From positions 62,001 through 126,000 of the forward strand of contig CAUPSS010000255.1 in NCBI GenBank assembly GCA_963514095.1: a stretch of 64,000 nt of DNA, written 5' to 3'. The stretch comes from Eutrigla gurnardus (lineage: Eukaryota; Chordata; Actinopteri; Perciformes; Triglidae). Below, in pieces: positions 52,744 through 63,835 of the stretch. The notes under the pieces are model-generated. The model saw nothing but the letters and a program-made list of their open reading frames with translations. It was not told the DNA's origin and ran no database searches. How positions within the stretch are numbered: position 1 is the first letter of the stretch; each line of letters opens with the position of its first letter. A program made the translations under genes and the position numbers.

Positions 52744-54074
52744 CAGCCCTGTGATAGACTGGTTACCTGTCTGTCTGTACATGTCTCCCTGTGATAGACT
52801 GGTTACCTGTCTGTCTCTACATGTCTCCCTGTGATAGACTGGTTACCTGTCTGTCTCTACATGTCAGCCCTGTGATAGACTGGTTACCTGTCTGTCTCTA
52901 CATGTCTCCCTGTGATAGACTGGTCACCTGTCTGTCTCTACATGTCAGCCCTATGATAGACTGGTTACCTGTCTGTCTCTACATGTCAGCCCTGTGATAG
53001 ACTGGTTACCTGTCTGTCTCTACATGTCAGCCCTGTGATAGACTGGTTACCTGTCTGTCTGTACATGTCTCCCTGTGATAGACTGGTTACCTGTCTGTCT
53101 CTACATGTCAGCCCTGTGATAGACTGGTTACCTGTCTGTCTCTACATGTCTCCCTGTGATAGACTGGTTACCTGTCTGTCTCTACATGTCTCCCTGTGAT
53201 AGACTGGTCACCTGTCTGTCTCTACATGTCAGCCCTGTGATAGACTGGTTACCTGTCTGTCTGTACATGTCTCCCTGTGATAGACTGGTTACCTGTCTGT
53301 CTCTACATGTCTCCCTGTGATAGACTGGTTACCTGTCTGTCTCTACATGTCAGCCCTGTGATAGACTGGTTACCTGTCTGTCTCTACATGTCTCCCTGTG
53401 ATAGACTGGTCACCTGTCTGTCTCTACATGTCAGCCCTATGATAGACTGGTTACCTGTCTGTCTCTACATGTCAGCCCTGTGATAGACTGGTTACCTGTC
53501 TGTCTCTACATGTCAGCCCTGTGATAGACTGGTTACCTGTCTGTCTGTACATGTCTCCCTGTGATAGACTGGTTACCTGTCTGTCTCTACATGTCTCCCT
53601 GTGATAGACTGGTTACCTGTCTGTCTCTACATGTCAGCCCTGTGATAGACTGGTTACCTGTCTGTCTCTACATGTCTCCCTGTGATAGACTGGTTACCTG
53701 TCTGTCTCTACATGTCTCCCTGTGATAGACTGGTCACCTGTCTGTCTCTACATGTCTCACTGTGATAGACTGGTTACCTGTCTGTCTTTACATGTCTCCC
53801 TGTGATAGACTGGTTACCTGTCTGTCTCTACATGTCTCCATGTGATAGACTGGTTACCTGTCTGTCTCTACATGTCTCCCTGTGATAGACTGGTTACCTG
53901 TCTGTCTCTACATGTCGGCCCCATGATAGACTGGTTACCTGTCTGTCTCTACATGTCTCCCTGTGATAGACTGGTTACCTGTCTGTCTCTACATGTCTCC
54001 CTGTGATAGACTGGTTACCTGTCTGTCTCTATATGTCGGCCCTGTGATAGACTGGTTACCTGTCTGTCTCTACA
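52744..54074 (+). repeat. Direct repeat at offset 2,709, copy 2
   Basis: Partner of 50,035-51,365. Just beyond its end the paired ACATTTCTCC units are 2,506 bp rather than 2,709 bp from those at 51611. This copy therefore lacks 203 bp, which equals two 40-bp plus three 41-bp monomers. Confidence 0.82.
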
Positions 54075-54249
54075 TGTCAGCCCTGTGATAGACTGGTTAC
54101 CTGTCTGTCTCTACATTTCTCCCTGTGATAGACTGGTTACCTGTCTGTCTCTACATTTCTCCCTGTGATAGACTGGTTACCTGTCTGTCTTTACATGTCT
54201 CCCTGTGATAGACTGGTTACCTGTCGGTCTCTACATGTCTCCCTGTGAT

Positions 54250-56520
54250 AGACTGGTTACCTGTCTGTCTCTACATGTCTCCCTGTGATAGACTGGTTAC
54301 CTGTCTGTCTCCACATGTCTCCATGTGATAGACTGGTTACCTGTCTGTCTCTACATGTCAGCCCTATGATAGACTGGTTACCTGTCTGTCTCTACATGTC
54401 AGCCCTGTGATAGACTGGTTACCTGTCTGTCTCTACATGTCTCCCTGTGATAGACTGGTTACCTGTCTGTCTCTACATGTCGGCCCCATGATAGACTGGT
54501 TACCTGTCTGTCTCTACATGTCTCCCTGTGATAGACTGGTTACCTGTCTGTCTCTACATGTCTCCCTGTGATAGACTGGTTACCTGTCTGTCTCTACATG
54601 TCGGCCCTGTGATAGACTGGTTACCTGTCTGTCTCTACATGTCAGCCCTGTGATAGACTGGTTGCCTGTCTGTCTCTACATGTCAGCCCTGTGATAGACT
54701 GGTTACCTGTCTGTCTCTACATGTCTCCCTGTGATAGACTGGTTACCTGTCTGTCTCTACATGTCTCCCTGTGATAGACTGGTTACCTGTCTGTCTCTAC
54801 ATGTCAGCCCTGTGATAGACTGGTCACCTGTCTGTCTCTACATGTCAGCCCTATGATAGACTGGTTACCTGTCTGTCTCTACATGTCAGCCCTGTGATAG
54901 ACTGGTTACCTGTCTGTCTTTACATGTCTCCCTGTGATAGACTGGTTACCTGTCTGTCTCTACATGTCTCCCTGTGATAGACTGGTTACCTGTCTGTCTC
55001 TACATGTCAGCCCTGTGATAGACTGGTTACCTGTCTGTCTCTACATGTCCCCCTGTGATAGACTGGTTACCTGTCGGTCTCTACATGTCTCCCTGTGATA
55101 GACTGGTTACCTGTCTGTCTCTACATGTCTCCCTGTGATAGACTGGTTACCTGTCTGTCTCCACATGTCTCCATGTGATAGACTGGTTACCTGTCTGTCT
55201 CTACATGTCAGCCCTATGATAGACTGGTTACCTGCCTGTCTCTACATGTCAGCCCTGTGATGGACTGGTTACGTGTCTGTCTCTACATGTCAGCCCTGTG
55301 ATAGACTGGTTACCTGTCTGTCTGTACATGTCTCCCTGTGATAGACTGGTTACCTGTCTGTCTCTACATGTCTCCCTGTGATAGACTGGTTACCTGTCTG
55401 TCTCTACATGTCAGCCCTGTGATAGACTGGTTACCGGTCTGTCTCTACATGTCTCCCTGTGATAGACTGGTTACCTGTCTGTCTCTACATGTCTCCCTGT
55501 GATAGACTGGTCACCTGTCTGTCTCTACATGTCTCCCTGTGATAGACTGGTTACCTGTCTGTCTTTACATGTCTCCCTGTGATAGACTGGTTACCTGTCT
55601 GTCTCTACATGTCTCCCTGTGATAGACTGGTTACCTGTCTGTCTCTACATGTCTCCCTGTGATAGACTGGTTACCTGTCTGTCTCTACATGTCCCCCTGT
55701 GATAGACTGGTTACCTGTCTGTCTCTACATGTCTCCCTGTGATAGACTGGTTACCTGTCTGTCTCTACATGTCTCCCTGTGATGGACTGGTTACCTGTCT
55801 GTCTCTACATGTCCCCCTGTGATAGACTGGTTACCTGTCTGTCTCTACATGTCTCCCTGTGATAGACTGGTTACCTGTCTGTCTCTACATGTCAGCCCTG
55901 TGATAGACTGGTTACCTGTCTGTCTCTACATGTCTCACTGTGATAGACTGGTTACCTGTCTGTCTCTACATGTCCCCCTGTGATAGACTGGTTACCTGTC
56001 GGTCTCTACATGTCTCCCTGTGATAGACTGGTCACCTGTCTGTCTCTACATGTCTCCCTGTGATAGACTGGTTACCTGTCTGTCTCTACATGTCTCCCTG
56101 TGATAGACTGGTTACCTGTCTGTCTCTACATGTCAGCCCTGTGATAGACTGGTTACCTGTCTGTCTCTACATGTCTCCCTGTGATAGACTGGTTACCTGT
56201 CTGTCTCTACATGTCTCCCTGTGATAGACTGGTCACCTGTCTGTCTCTACATGTCTCCCTGTGATAGACTGGTTACCTGTCTGTCTTTACATGTCTCCCT
56301 GTGATAGACTGGTTACCTGTCTGTCTCTACATGTCTCCCTGTGATAGACTGGTTACCTGTCTGTCTCTACATGTCCCCCTGTGATAGACTGGTTACCTGT
56401 CTGTCTCTACATGTCTCCCTGTGATAGACTGGTTACCTGTCTGTCTCTACATGTCTCCCTGTGATAGACTGGTTACCTGTCTGTCTCTACATGTCCCCCT
56501 GTGATAGACTGGTTACCTGT
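54250..56520 (+). repeat. 2.27-kb direct repeat at offset 4,518, copy 1
   Basis: This matches about 58,770-61,040. CGGCCCC (54481 and 58999), GATGGACTGGTTACG (55262 and 59780) and GATGGACTGGTTACC (55784 and 60302) are all 4,518 bp apart. Its part up to about 55,500 also matches 57,375-58,810. Confidence 0.87.
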
Positions 56521-56573
56521 CTGTCTCTACATGTCTCCCTGTGATAGACTGGTTACCTGTCTGTCTCTACATG

Positions 56574-57576
56574 TCAGCCCTGTGATAGACTGGTTACCTG
56601 TCTGTCTCTACATGTCAGCCCTGTGATAGACTGGTTACCTGTCTGTCTGTACATGTCTCCCTGTGATAGACTGGTTACCTGTCTGTCTCTACATGTCTCC
56701 CTGTGATAGACTGGTTACCTGTCTGTCTCTACATGTCAGCCCTGTGATAGACTGGTTACCTGTCTGTCTCTACATGTCTCCCTGTGATAGACTGGTTACC
56801 TGTCTGTCTCTACATGTCTCCCTGTGATAGACTGGTCACCTGTCTGTCTCTACATGTCTCACTGTGATAGACTGGTTACCTGTCTGTCTTTACATGTCTC
56901 CCTGTGATAGACTGGTTACCTGTCTGTCTCTACATGTCTCCATGTGATAGACTGGTTACCTGTCTGTCTCTACATGTCTCCCTGTGATAGACTGGTTACC
57001 TGTCTGTCTCTACATGTCGGCCCCATGATAGACTGGTTACCTGTCTGTCTCTACATGTCTCCCTGTGATAGACTGGTTACCTGTCTGTCTCTACATGTCT
57101 CCCTGTGATAGACTGGTTACCTGTCTGTCTCTATATGTCGGCCCTGTGATAGACTGGTTACCTGTCTGTCTCTACATGTCAGCCCTGTGATAGACTGGTT
57201 GCCTGTCTGTCTCTACATGTCAGCCCTGTGATAGACTGGTTACCTGTCTGTCTCTACATGTCTCCCTGTGATAGACTGGTTACCTGTCTGTCTCTACATG
57301 TCAGCCCTGTGATAGACTGGTTACCTGTCTGTCTCTACATGTCTCCCTGTGATAGACTGGTTGCCTGTCTGTCTCTACATGTCAGCCCTGTGATAGACTG
57401 GTTACCTGTCTGTCTCTACATTTCTCCCTGTGATAGACTGGTTACCTGTCTGTCTCTACATTTCTCCCTGTGATAGACTGGTTACCTGTCTGTCTTTACA
57501 TGTCTCCCTGTGATAGACTGGTTACCTGTCGGTCTCTACATGTCTCCCTGTGATAGACTGGTTACCTGTCTGTCTC
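56574..57576 (+). repeat. Direct repeat at offset 5,811, copy 2
   Basis: Partner of 50,763-51,765. It retains the five monomers missing from the third relative at 54.07 kb, so the shorter 54-kb version is the deleted one under the simplest reading. Confidence 0.82.
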
Positions 57577-58810
57577 TACATGTCTCCCTGTGATAGACTG
57601 GTTACCTGTCTGTCTCCACATGTCTCCATGTGATAGACTGGTTACCTGTCTGTCTCTACATGTCAGCCCTATGATAGACTGGTTACCTGTCTGTCTCTAC
57701 ATGTCAGCCCTGTGATAGACTGGTTACCTGTCTGTCTCTACATGTCTCCCTGTGATAGACTGGTTACCTGTCTGTCTCTACATGTCGGCCCCATGATAGA
57801 CTGGTTACCTGTCTGTCTCTACATGTCTCCCTGTGATAGACTATTTCCTGTCTGTCTCTACATGTCTCCCTGTGATAGACTGGTTACCTGTCTGTCTCTA
57901 CATGTCGGCCCTGTGATAGACTGGTTACCTGTCTGTCTCTACATGTCAGCCCTGTGATAGACTGGTTGCCTGTCTGTCTCTACATGTCAGCCCTGTGATA
58001 GACTGGTTACCTGTCTGTCTCTACATGTCTCCCTGTGATAGACTGGTTACCTGTCTGTCTCTACATGTCTCCCTGTGATAGACTGGTTACCTGTCTGTCT
58101 CTACATGTCAGCCCTGTGATAGACTGGTCACCTGTCTGTCTCTACATGTCAGCCCTATGATAGACTGGTTACCTGTCTGTCTCTACATGTCAGCCCTGTG
58201 ATAGACTGGTTACCTGTCTGTCTTTACATGTCTCCCTGTGATAGACTGGTTACCTGTCTGTCTCTACATGTCTCCCTGTGATAGACTGGTTACCTGTCTG
58301 TCTCTACATGTCAGCCCTGTGATAGACTGGTTACCTGTCTGTCTCTACATGTCCCCCTGTGATAGACTGGTTACCTGTCGGTCTCTACATGTCTCCCTGT
58401 GATAGACTGGTTACCTGTCTGTCTCTACATGTCTCCCTGTGATAGACTGGTTACCTGTCTGTCTCCACATGTCTCCATGTGATAGACTGGTTACCTGTCT
58501 GTCTCTACATGTCAGCCCTATGATAGACTGGTTACCTGCCTGTCTCTACATGTCAGCCCTGTGATGGACTGGTTACGTGTCTGTCTCTACATGTCAGCCC
58601 TGTGATAGACTGGTTACCTGTCTGTCTGTACATGTCTCCCTGTGATAGACTGGTTACCTGTCTGTCTCTACATGTCTCCCTGTGATAGACTGGTTACCTG
58701 TCTGTCTCTACATGTCAGCCCTGTGATAGACTGGTTACCGGTCTGTCTCTACATGTCTCCCTGTGATAGACTGGTTACCTGTCTGTCTCTACATGTCTCC
58801 CTGTGATAGA
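57375..58810 (+). repeat. Third relative of the 54.2-kb block
   Basis: This matches 54,070-55,505. The offset is 3,305 bp before about 57,840 and 3,304 bp after it, because of the one-base deletion in the monomer at 57833-57871. Shared markers: ACATTTCTCC (54116/57421), CGGCCCC (54481/57786), CCTGCCTGTC (about 55233/58538), GATGGACTGG (55262/58566) and ACCGGTCTG (about 55435/58739). Confidence 0.87.
57833..57871 (+). repeat. 39-bp monomer with one-base deletion
   Basis: The normal GACTGGTTACCTG reads GACTATTTCCTG here: one base missing, with adjacent substitutions. Both the GGTTACC heptamer and the 40/41 spacing are lost. The equivalent monomers in the 54.5-kb and 59.0-kb copies are intact. 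Confidence 0.88.
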
Positions 58811-61040
58811 CTGGTTACCTGTCTGTCTCCACATGTCTCCATGTGATAGACTGGTTACCTGTCTGTCTCTACATGTCAGCCCTATGATAGACTGGTTACC
58901 TGTCTGTCTCTACATGTCAGCCCTGTGATAGACTGGTTACCTGTCTGTCTCTACATGTCTCCCTGTGATAGACTGGTTACCTGTCTGTCTCTACATGTCG
59001 GCCCCATGATAGACTGGTTACCTGTCTGTCTCTACATGTCTCCCTGTGATAGACTGGTTACCTGTCTGTCTCTACATGTCTCCCTGTGATAGACTGGTTA
59101 CCTGTCTGTCTCTACATGTCGGCCCTGTGATAGACTGGTTACCTGTCTGTCTCTACATGTCAGCCCTGTGATAGACTGGTTGCCTGTCTGTCTCTACATG
59201 TCAGCCCTGTGATAGACTGGTTACCTGTCTGTCTCTACATGTCTCCCTGTGATAGACTGGTTACCTGTCTGTCTCTACATGTCTCCCTGTGATAGACTGG
59301 TTACCTGTCTGTCTCTACATGTCAGCCCTGTGATAGACTGGTCACCTGTCTGTCTCTACATGTCAGCCCTATGATAGACTGGTTACCTGTCTGTCTCTAC
59401 ATGTCAGCCCTGTGATAGACTGGTTACCTGTCTGTCTTTACATGTCTCCCTGTGATAGACTGGTTACCTGTCTGTCTCTACATGTCTCCCTGTGATAGAC
59501 TGGTTACCTGTCTGTCTCTACATGTCAGCCCTGTGATAGACTGGTTACCTGTCTGTCTCTACATGTCCCCCTGTGATAGACTGGTTACCTGTCGGTCTCT
59601 ACATGTCTCCCTGTGATAGACTGGTTACCTGTCTGTCTCTACATGTCTCCCTGTGATAGACTGGTTACCTGTCTGTCTCCACATGTCTCCATGTGATAGA
59701 CTGGTTACCTGTCTGTCTCTACATGTCAGCCCTATGATAGACTGGTTACCTGCCTGTCTCTACATGTCAGCCCTGTGATGGACTGGTTACGTGTCTGTCT
59801 CTACATGTCAGCCCTGTGATAGACTGGTTACCTGTCTGTCTGTACATGTCTCCCTGTGATAGACTGGTTACCTGTCTGTCTCTACATGTCTCCCTGTGAT
59901 AGACTGGTTACCTGTCTGTCTCTACATGTCAGCCCTGTGATAGACTGGTTACCGGTCTGTCTCTACATGTCTCCCTGTGATAGACTGGTTACCTGTCTGT
60001 CTCTACATGTCTCCCTGTGATAGACTGGTCACCTGTCTGTCTCTACATGTCTCCCTGTGATAGACTGGTTACCTGTCTGTCTTTACATGTCTCCCTGTGA
60101 TAGACTGGTTACCTGTCTGTCTCTACATGTCTCCCTGTGATAGACTGGTTACCTGTCTGTCTCTACATGTCTCCCTGTGATAGACTGGTTACCTGTCTGT
60201 CTCTACATGTCCCCCTGTGATAGACTGGTTACCTGTCTGTCTCTACATGTCTCCCTGTGATAGACTGGTTACCTGTCTGTCTCTACATGTCTCCCTGTGA
60301 TGGACTGGTTACCTGTCTGTCTCTACATGTCCCCCTGTGATAGACTGGTTACCTGTCTGTCTCTACATGTCTCCCTGTGATAGACTGGTTACCTGTCTGT
60401 CTCTACATGTCAGCCCTGTGATAGACTGGTTACCTGTCTGTCTCTACATGTCTCACTGTGATAGACTGGTTACCTGTCTGTCTCTACATGTCCCCCTGTG
60501 ATAGACTGGTTACCTGTCGGTCTCTACATGTCTCCCTGTGATAGACTGGTCACCTGTCTGTCTCTACATGTCTCCCTGTGATAGACTGGTTACCTGTCTG
60601 TCTCTACATGTCTCCCTGTGATAGACTGGTTACCTGTCTGTCTCTACATGTCAGCCCTGTGATAGACTGGTTACCTGTCTGTCTCTACATGTCTCCCTGT
60701 GATAGACTGGTTACCTGTCTGTCTCTACATGTCTCCCTGTGATAGACTGGTCACCTGTCTGTCTCTACATGTCTCCCTGTGATAGACTGGTTACCTGTCT
60801 GTCTTTACATGTCTCCCTGTGATAGACTGGTTACCTGTCTGTCTCTACATGTCTCCCTGTGATAGACTGGTTACCTGTCTGTCTCTACATGTCCCCCTGT
60901 GATAGACTGGTTACCTGTCTGTCTCTACATGTCTCCCTGTGATAGACTGGTTACCTGTCTGTCTCTACATGTCTCCCTGTGATAGACTGGTTACCTGTCT
61001 GTCTCTACATGTCCCCCTGTGATAGACTGGTTACCTGTCT
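58770..61040 (+). repeat. 2.27-kb direct repeat at offset 4,518, copy 2
   Basis: Partner of 54,250-56,520. Its first 1.2 kb is also a tandem repeat of the preceding block, with GATGGACTGG at 58566 and 59780 (1,214 bp) and CGGCCCC at 57786 and 58999 (1,213 bp). Confidence 0.87.
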
Positions 61041-61339
61041 GTCTCTACATGTACCCCTGTGATAGACTGGTTACCTGTCTGTCTCTACATGTCGGCCCCA
61101 TGATAGACTGGTTACCTGTCTGTCTCTACATGTCTCCCTGTGATAGACTGGTTACCTGTCAGTCTCTACATGTCTCCCTGTGATAGACTGGTCACCTGTC
61201 TGTCTCTACATGTCTCCCTGTGATAGACTGGTTACCTGTCTGTCTCTACATGTCAGCCCTGTGATAGACTGGTTACCGGTCTGTCTCTACATGTCTCCCT
61301 ATGATAGACTGGTTACCTGTCTGTCTCTACATGTCTCCC

Positions 61340-61745
61340 TGTGATAGACTGGTCACCTGTCTGTCTCTACATGTCTCCCTGTGATAGACTGGTTACCTGT
61401 CTGTCTTTACATGTCTCCCTGTGATAGACTGGTTACCTGTCTGTCTCTACATGTCTCCCTGTGATAGACTGGTTACCTGTCTGTCTCTACATGTCTCCCT
61501 GTGATAAACTGGTTACCTGTCTGTCTCTACATGTCCCCCTGTGATAGACTGGTTACCTGTCTGTCTCTACATGTCTCCCTGTGATAGACTGGTTACCTGT
61601 CTGTCTCTACATGTCTCCCTGTGATGGACTGGTTACCTGTCTGTCTCTACATGTCCCCCTGTGATAGACTGGTTACCTGTCTGTCTCTACATGTCTACCT
61701 GTGATAGACTGGTTACCTGTCTGTCTCTACATGTCGGCCCCATGA
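61340..61745 (+). repeat. Ten-monomer terminal block, copy 1
   Basis: The order is GGTCACC, CTTTACATG, CTCCCT units, CCCCCT, a GATGGACTGG unit (G at 61626), CCCCCT, CTCCCT (here CTACCT) and CGGCCCCAT. The same block recurs at about 61,905-62,300 (GATGGACTGG at 62187) and 63,430-63,835 (63715). Private changes here: GATAAACTGG near 61507 and CTACCTGTG near 61695. Confidence 0.78.
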
Positions 61746-61904
61746 TAGACTGGTTACCTGTCTGTCTCTACATGTCTCCCTGTGATAGACTGGTTACCTG
61801 TCTGTCTCTACATGTCTCCCTGTGATAGACTGGTTACCTGTCTGTCTCTACATGTCTCCCTGTGATAGACTGGTTACCTGTCTGTCTCTACATGTCTCCC
61901 TGTG

Positions 61905-62300
61905 ATAGACTGGTCACCTGTCTGTCTCTACATGTCTCCCTGTGATAGACTGGTTACCTGTCTGTCTTTACATGTCTCCCTGTGATAGACTGGTTACCTG
62001 TCTGTCTCTACATGTCTCCCTGTGATAGACTGGTTACCTGTCTGTCTCTACATGTCTCCCTGTGATAGACTGGTTACCTGTCTGTCTCTACATGTCCCCC
62101 TGTGATAGACTGGTTACCTGTCTGTCTCTACATGTCTCCCTGTGATAGACTGGTTACCTGTCTGTCTCTACATGTCTCCCTGTGATGGACTGGTTACCTG
62201 TCTGTCTCTACATGTCCCCCTGTGATAGACTGGTTACCTGTCTGTCTCTACATGTCTCCCTGTGATAGACTGGTTACCTGTCTGTCTCTACATGTCGGCC
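61905..62300 (+). repeat. Ten-monomer terminal block, copy 2
   Basis: Repeats the previous block 561 bp downstream without its private substitutions. It is followed by CGGCCCCAT, CTCCCT, CTCCCT, CGGCCCT, CAGCCCT and GGTTGCC units. Confidence 0.78.
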
Positions 62301-63429
62301 CCATGATAGACTGGTTACCTGTCTGTCTCTACATGTCTCCCTGTGATAGACTGGTTACCTGTCTGTCTCTACATGTCTCCCTGTGATAGACTGGTTACCT
62401 GTCTGTCTCTACATGTCGGCCCTGTGATAGACTGGTTACCTGTCTGTCTCTACATGTCAGCCCTGTGATAGACTGGTTGCCTGTCTGTCTCTACATGTCA
62501 GCCCTGTGATAGACTGGTTACCTGTCTGTCTCTACATGTCTCACTGTGATAGACTGGTTACCTGTCTGTCTCTACATGTCCCCCTGTGATAGACTGGTTA
62601 CCTGTCGGTCTCTACATGTCTCCCTGTGATAGACTGGTCACCTGTCTGTCTCTACATGTCTCCCTGTGATAGACTGGTTACCTGTCTGTCTCTACATGTC
62701 TCCCTGTGATAGACTGGTTACCTGTCTGTCTCTACATGTCAGCCCTGTGATAGACTGGTTACCTGTCTGTCTCTACATGTCTCCCTGTGATAGACTGGTT
62801 ACCTGTCTGTCTCTACATGTCTCCCTGTGATAGACTGGTCACCTGTCTGTCTCTACATGTCTCCCTGTGATAGACTGGTTACCTGTCTGTCTTTACATGT
62901 CTCCCTGTGATAGACTGGTTACCTGTCTGTCTCTACATGTCTCCCTGTGATAGACTGGTTACCTGTCTGTCTCTACATGTCCCCCTGTGATAGACTGGTT
63001 ACCTGTCTGTCTCTACATGTCTCCCTGTGATAGACTGGTTACCTGTCTGTCTCTACATGTCTCCCTGTGATAGACTGGTTACCTGTCTGTCTCTACATGT
63101 CCCCCTGTGATAGACTGGTTACCTGTCTGTCTCTACATGTACCCCTGTGATAGACTGGTTACCTGTCTGTCTCTACATGTCGGCCCCATGATAGACTGGT
63201 TACCTGTCTGTCTCTACATGTCTCCCTGTGATAGACTGGTTACCTGTCAGTCTCTACATGTCTCCCTGTGATAGACTGGTTACCTGTCTGTCTCTACATG
63301 TTGGCCCTGTGATAGACTGGTTACCTGTCTGTCTCTACATGTCGGCCCTGTGATAGACTGGTTACCTGTCTGTCTCTACATGTCTCCCTGTGATAGACTG
63401 GTTACCTGTCTGTCTATACATGTCTCCCT

Positions 63430-63835
63430 GTGATAGACTGGTCACCTGTCTGTCTCTACATGTCTCCCTGTGATAGACTGGTTACCTGTCTGTCTTTACA
63501 TGTCTCCCTGTGATAGACTGGTTACCTGTCTGTCTCTACATGTCTCCCTGTGATAGACTGGTTACCTGTCTGTCTCTACATGTCTCCCTGTGATAGACTG
63601 GTTACCTGTCTGTCTCTACATGTCCCCCTGTGATAGACTGGTTACCTGTCTGTCTCTACATGTCTCCCTGTGATAGACTGGTTACCTGTCTGTCTCTACA
63701 TGTCTCCCTGTGATGGACTGGTTACCTGTCTGTCTCTACATGTCCCCCTGTGATAGACTGGTTACCTGTCTGTCTCTACATGTCTCCCTGTGATAGACTG
63801 GTTACCTGTCTGTCTCTACATGTCGGCCCCATGAT
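63430..63835 (+). repeat. Ten-monomer terminal block, copy 3
   Basis: Repeats the block 1,528 bp after copy 2. The following CTCCCT unit has ACACGT instead of ACATGT (near 63861), a substitution seen nowhere else in the window. The array runs off the window end within the next few monomers. Confidence 0.78.
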
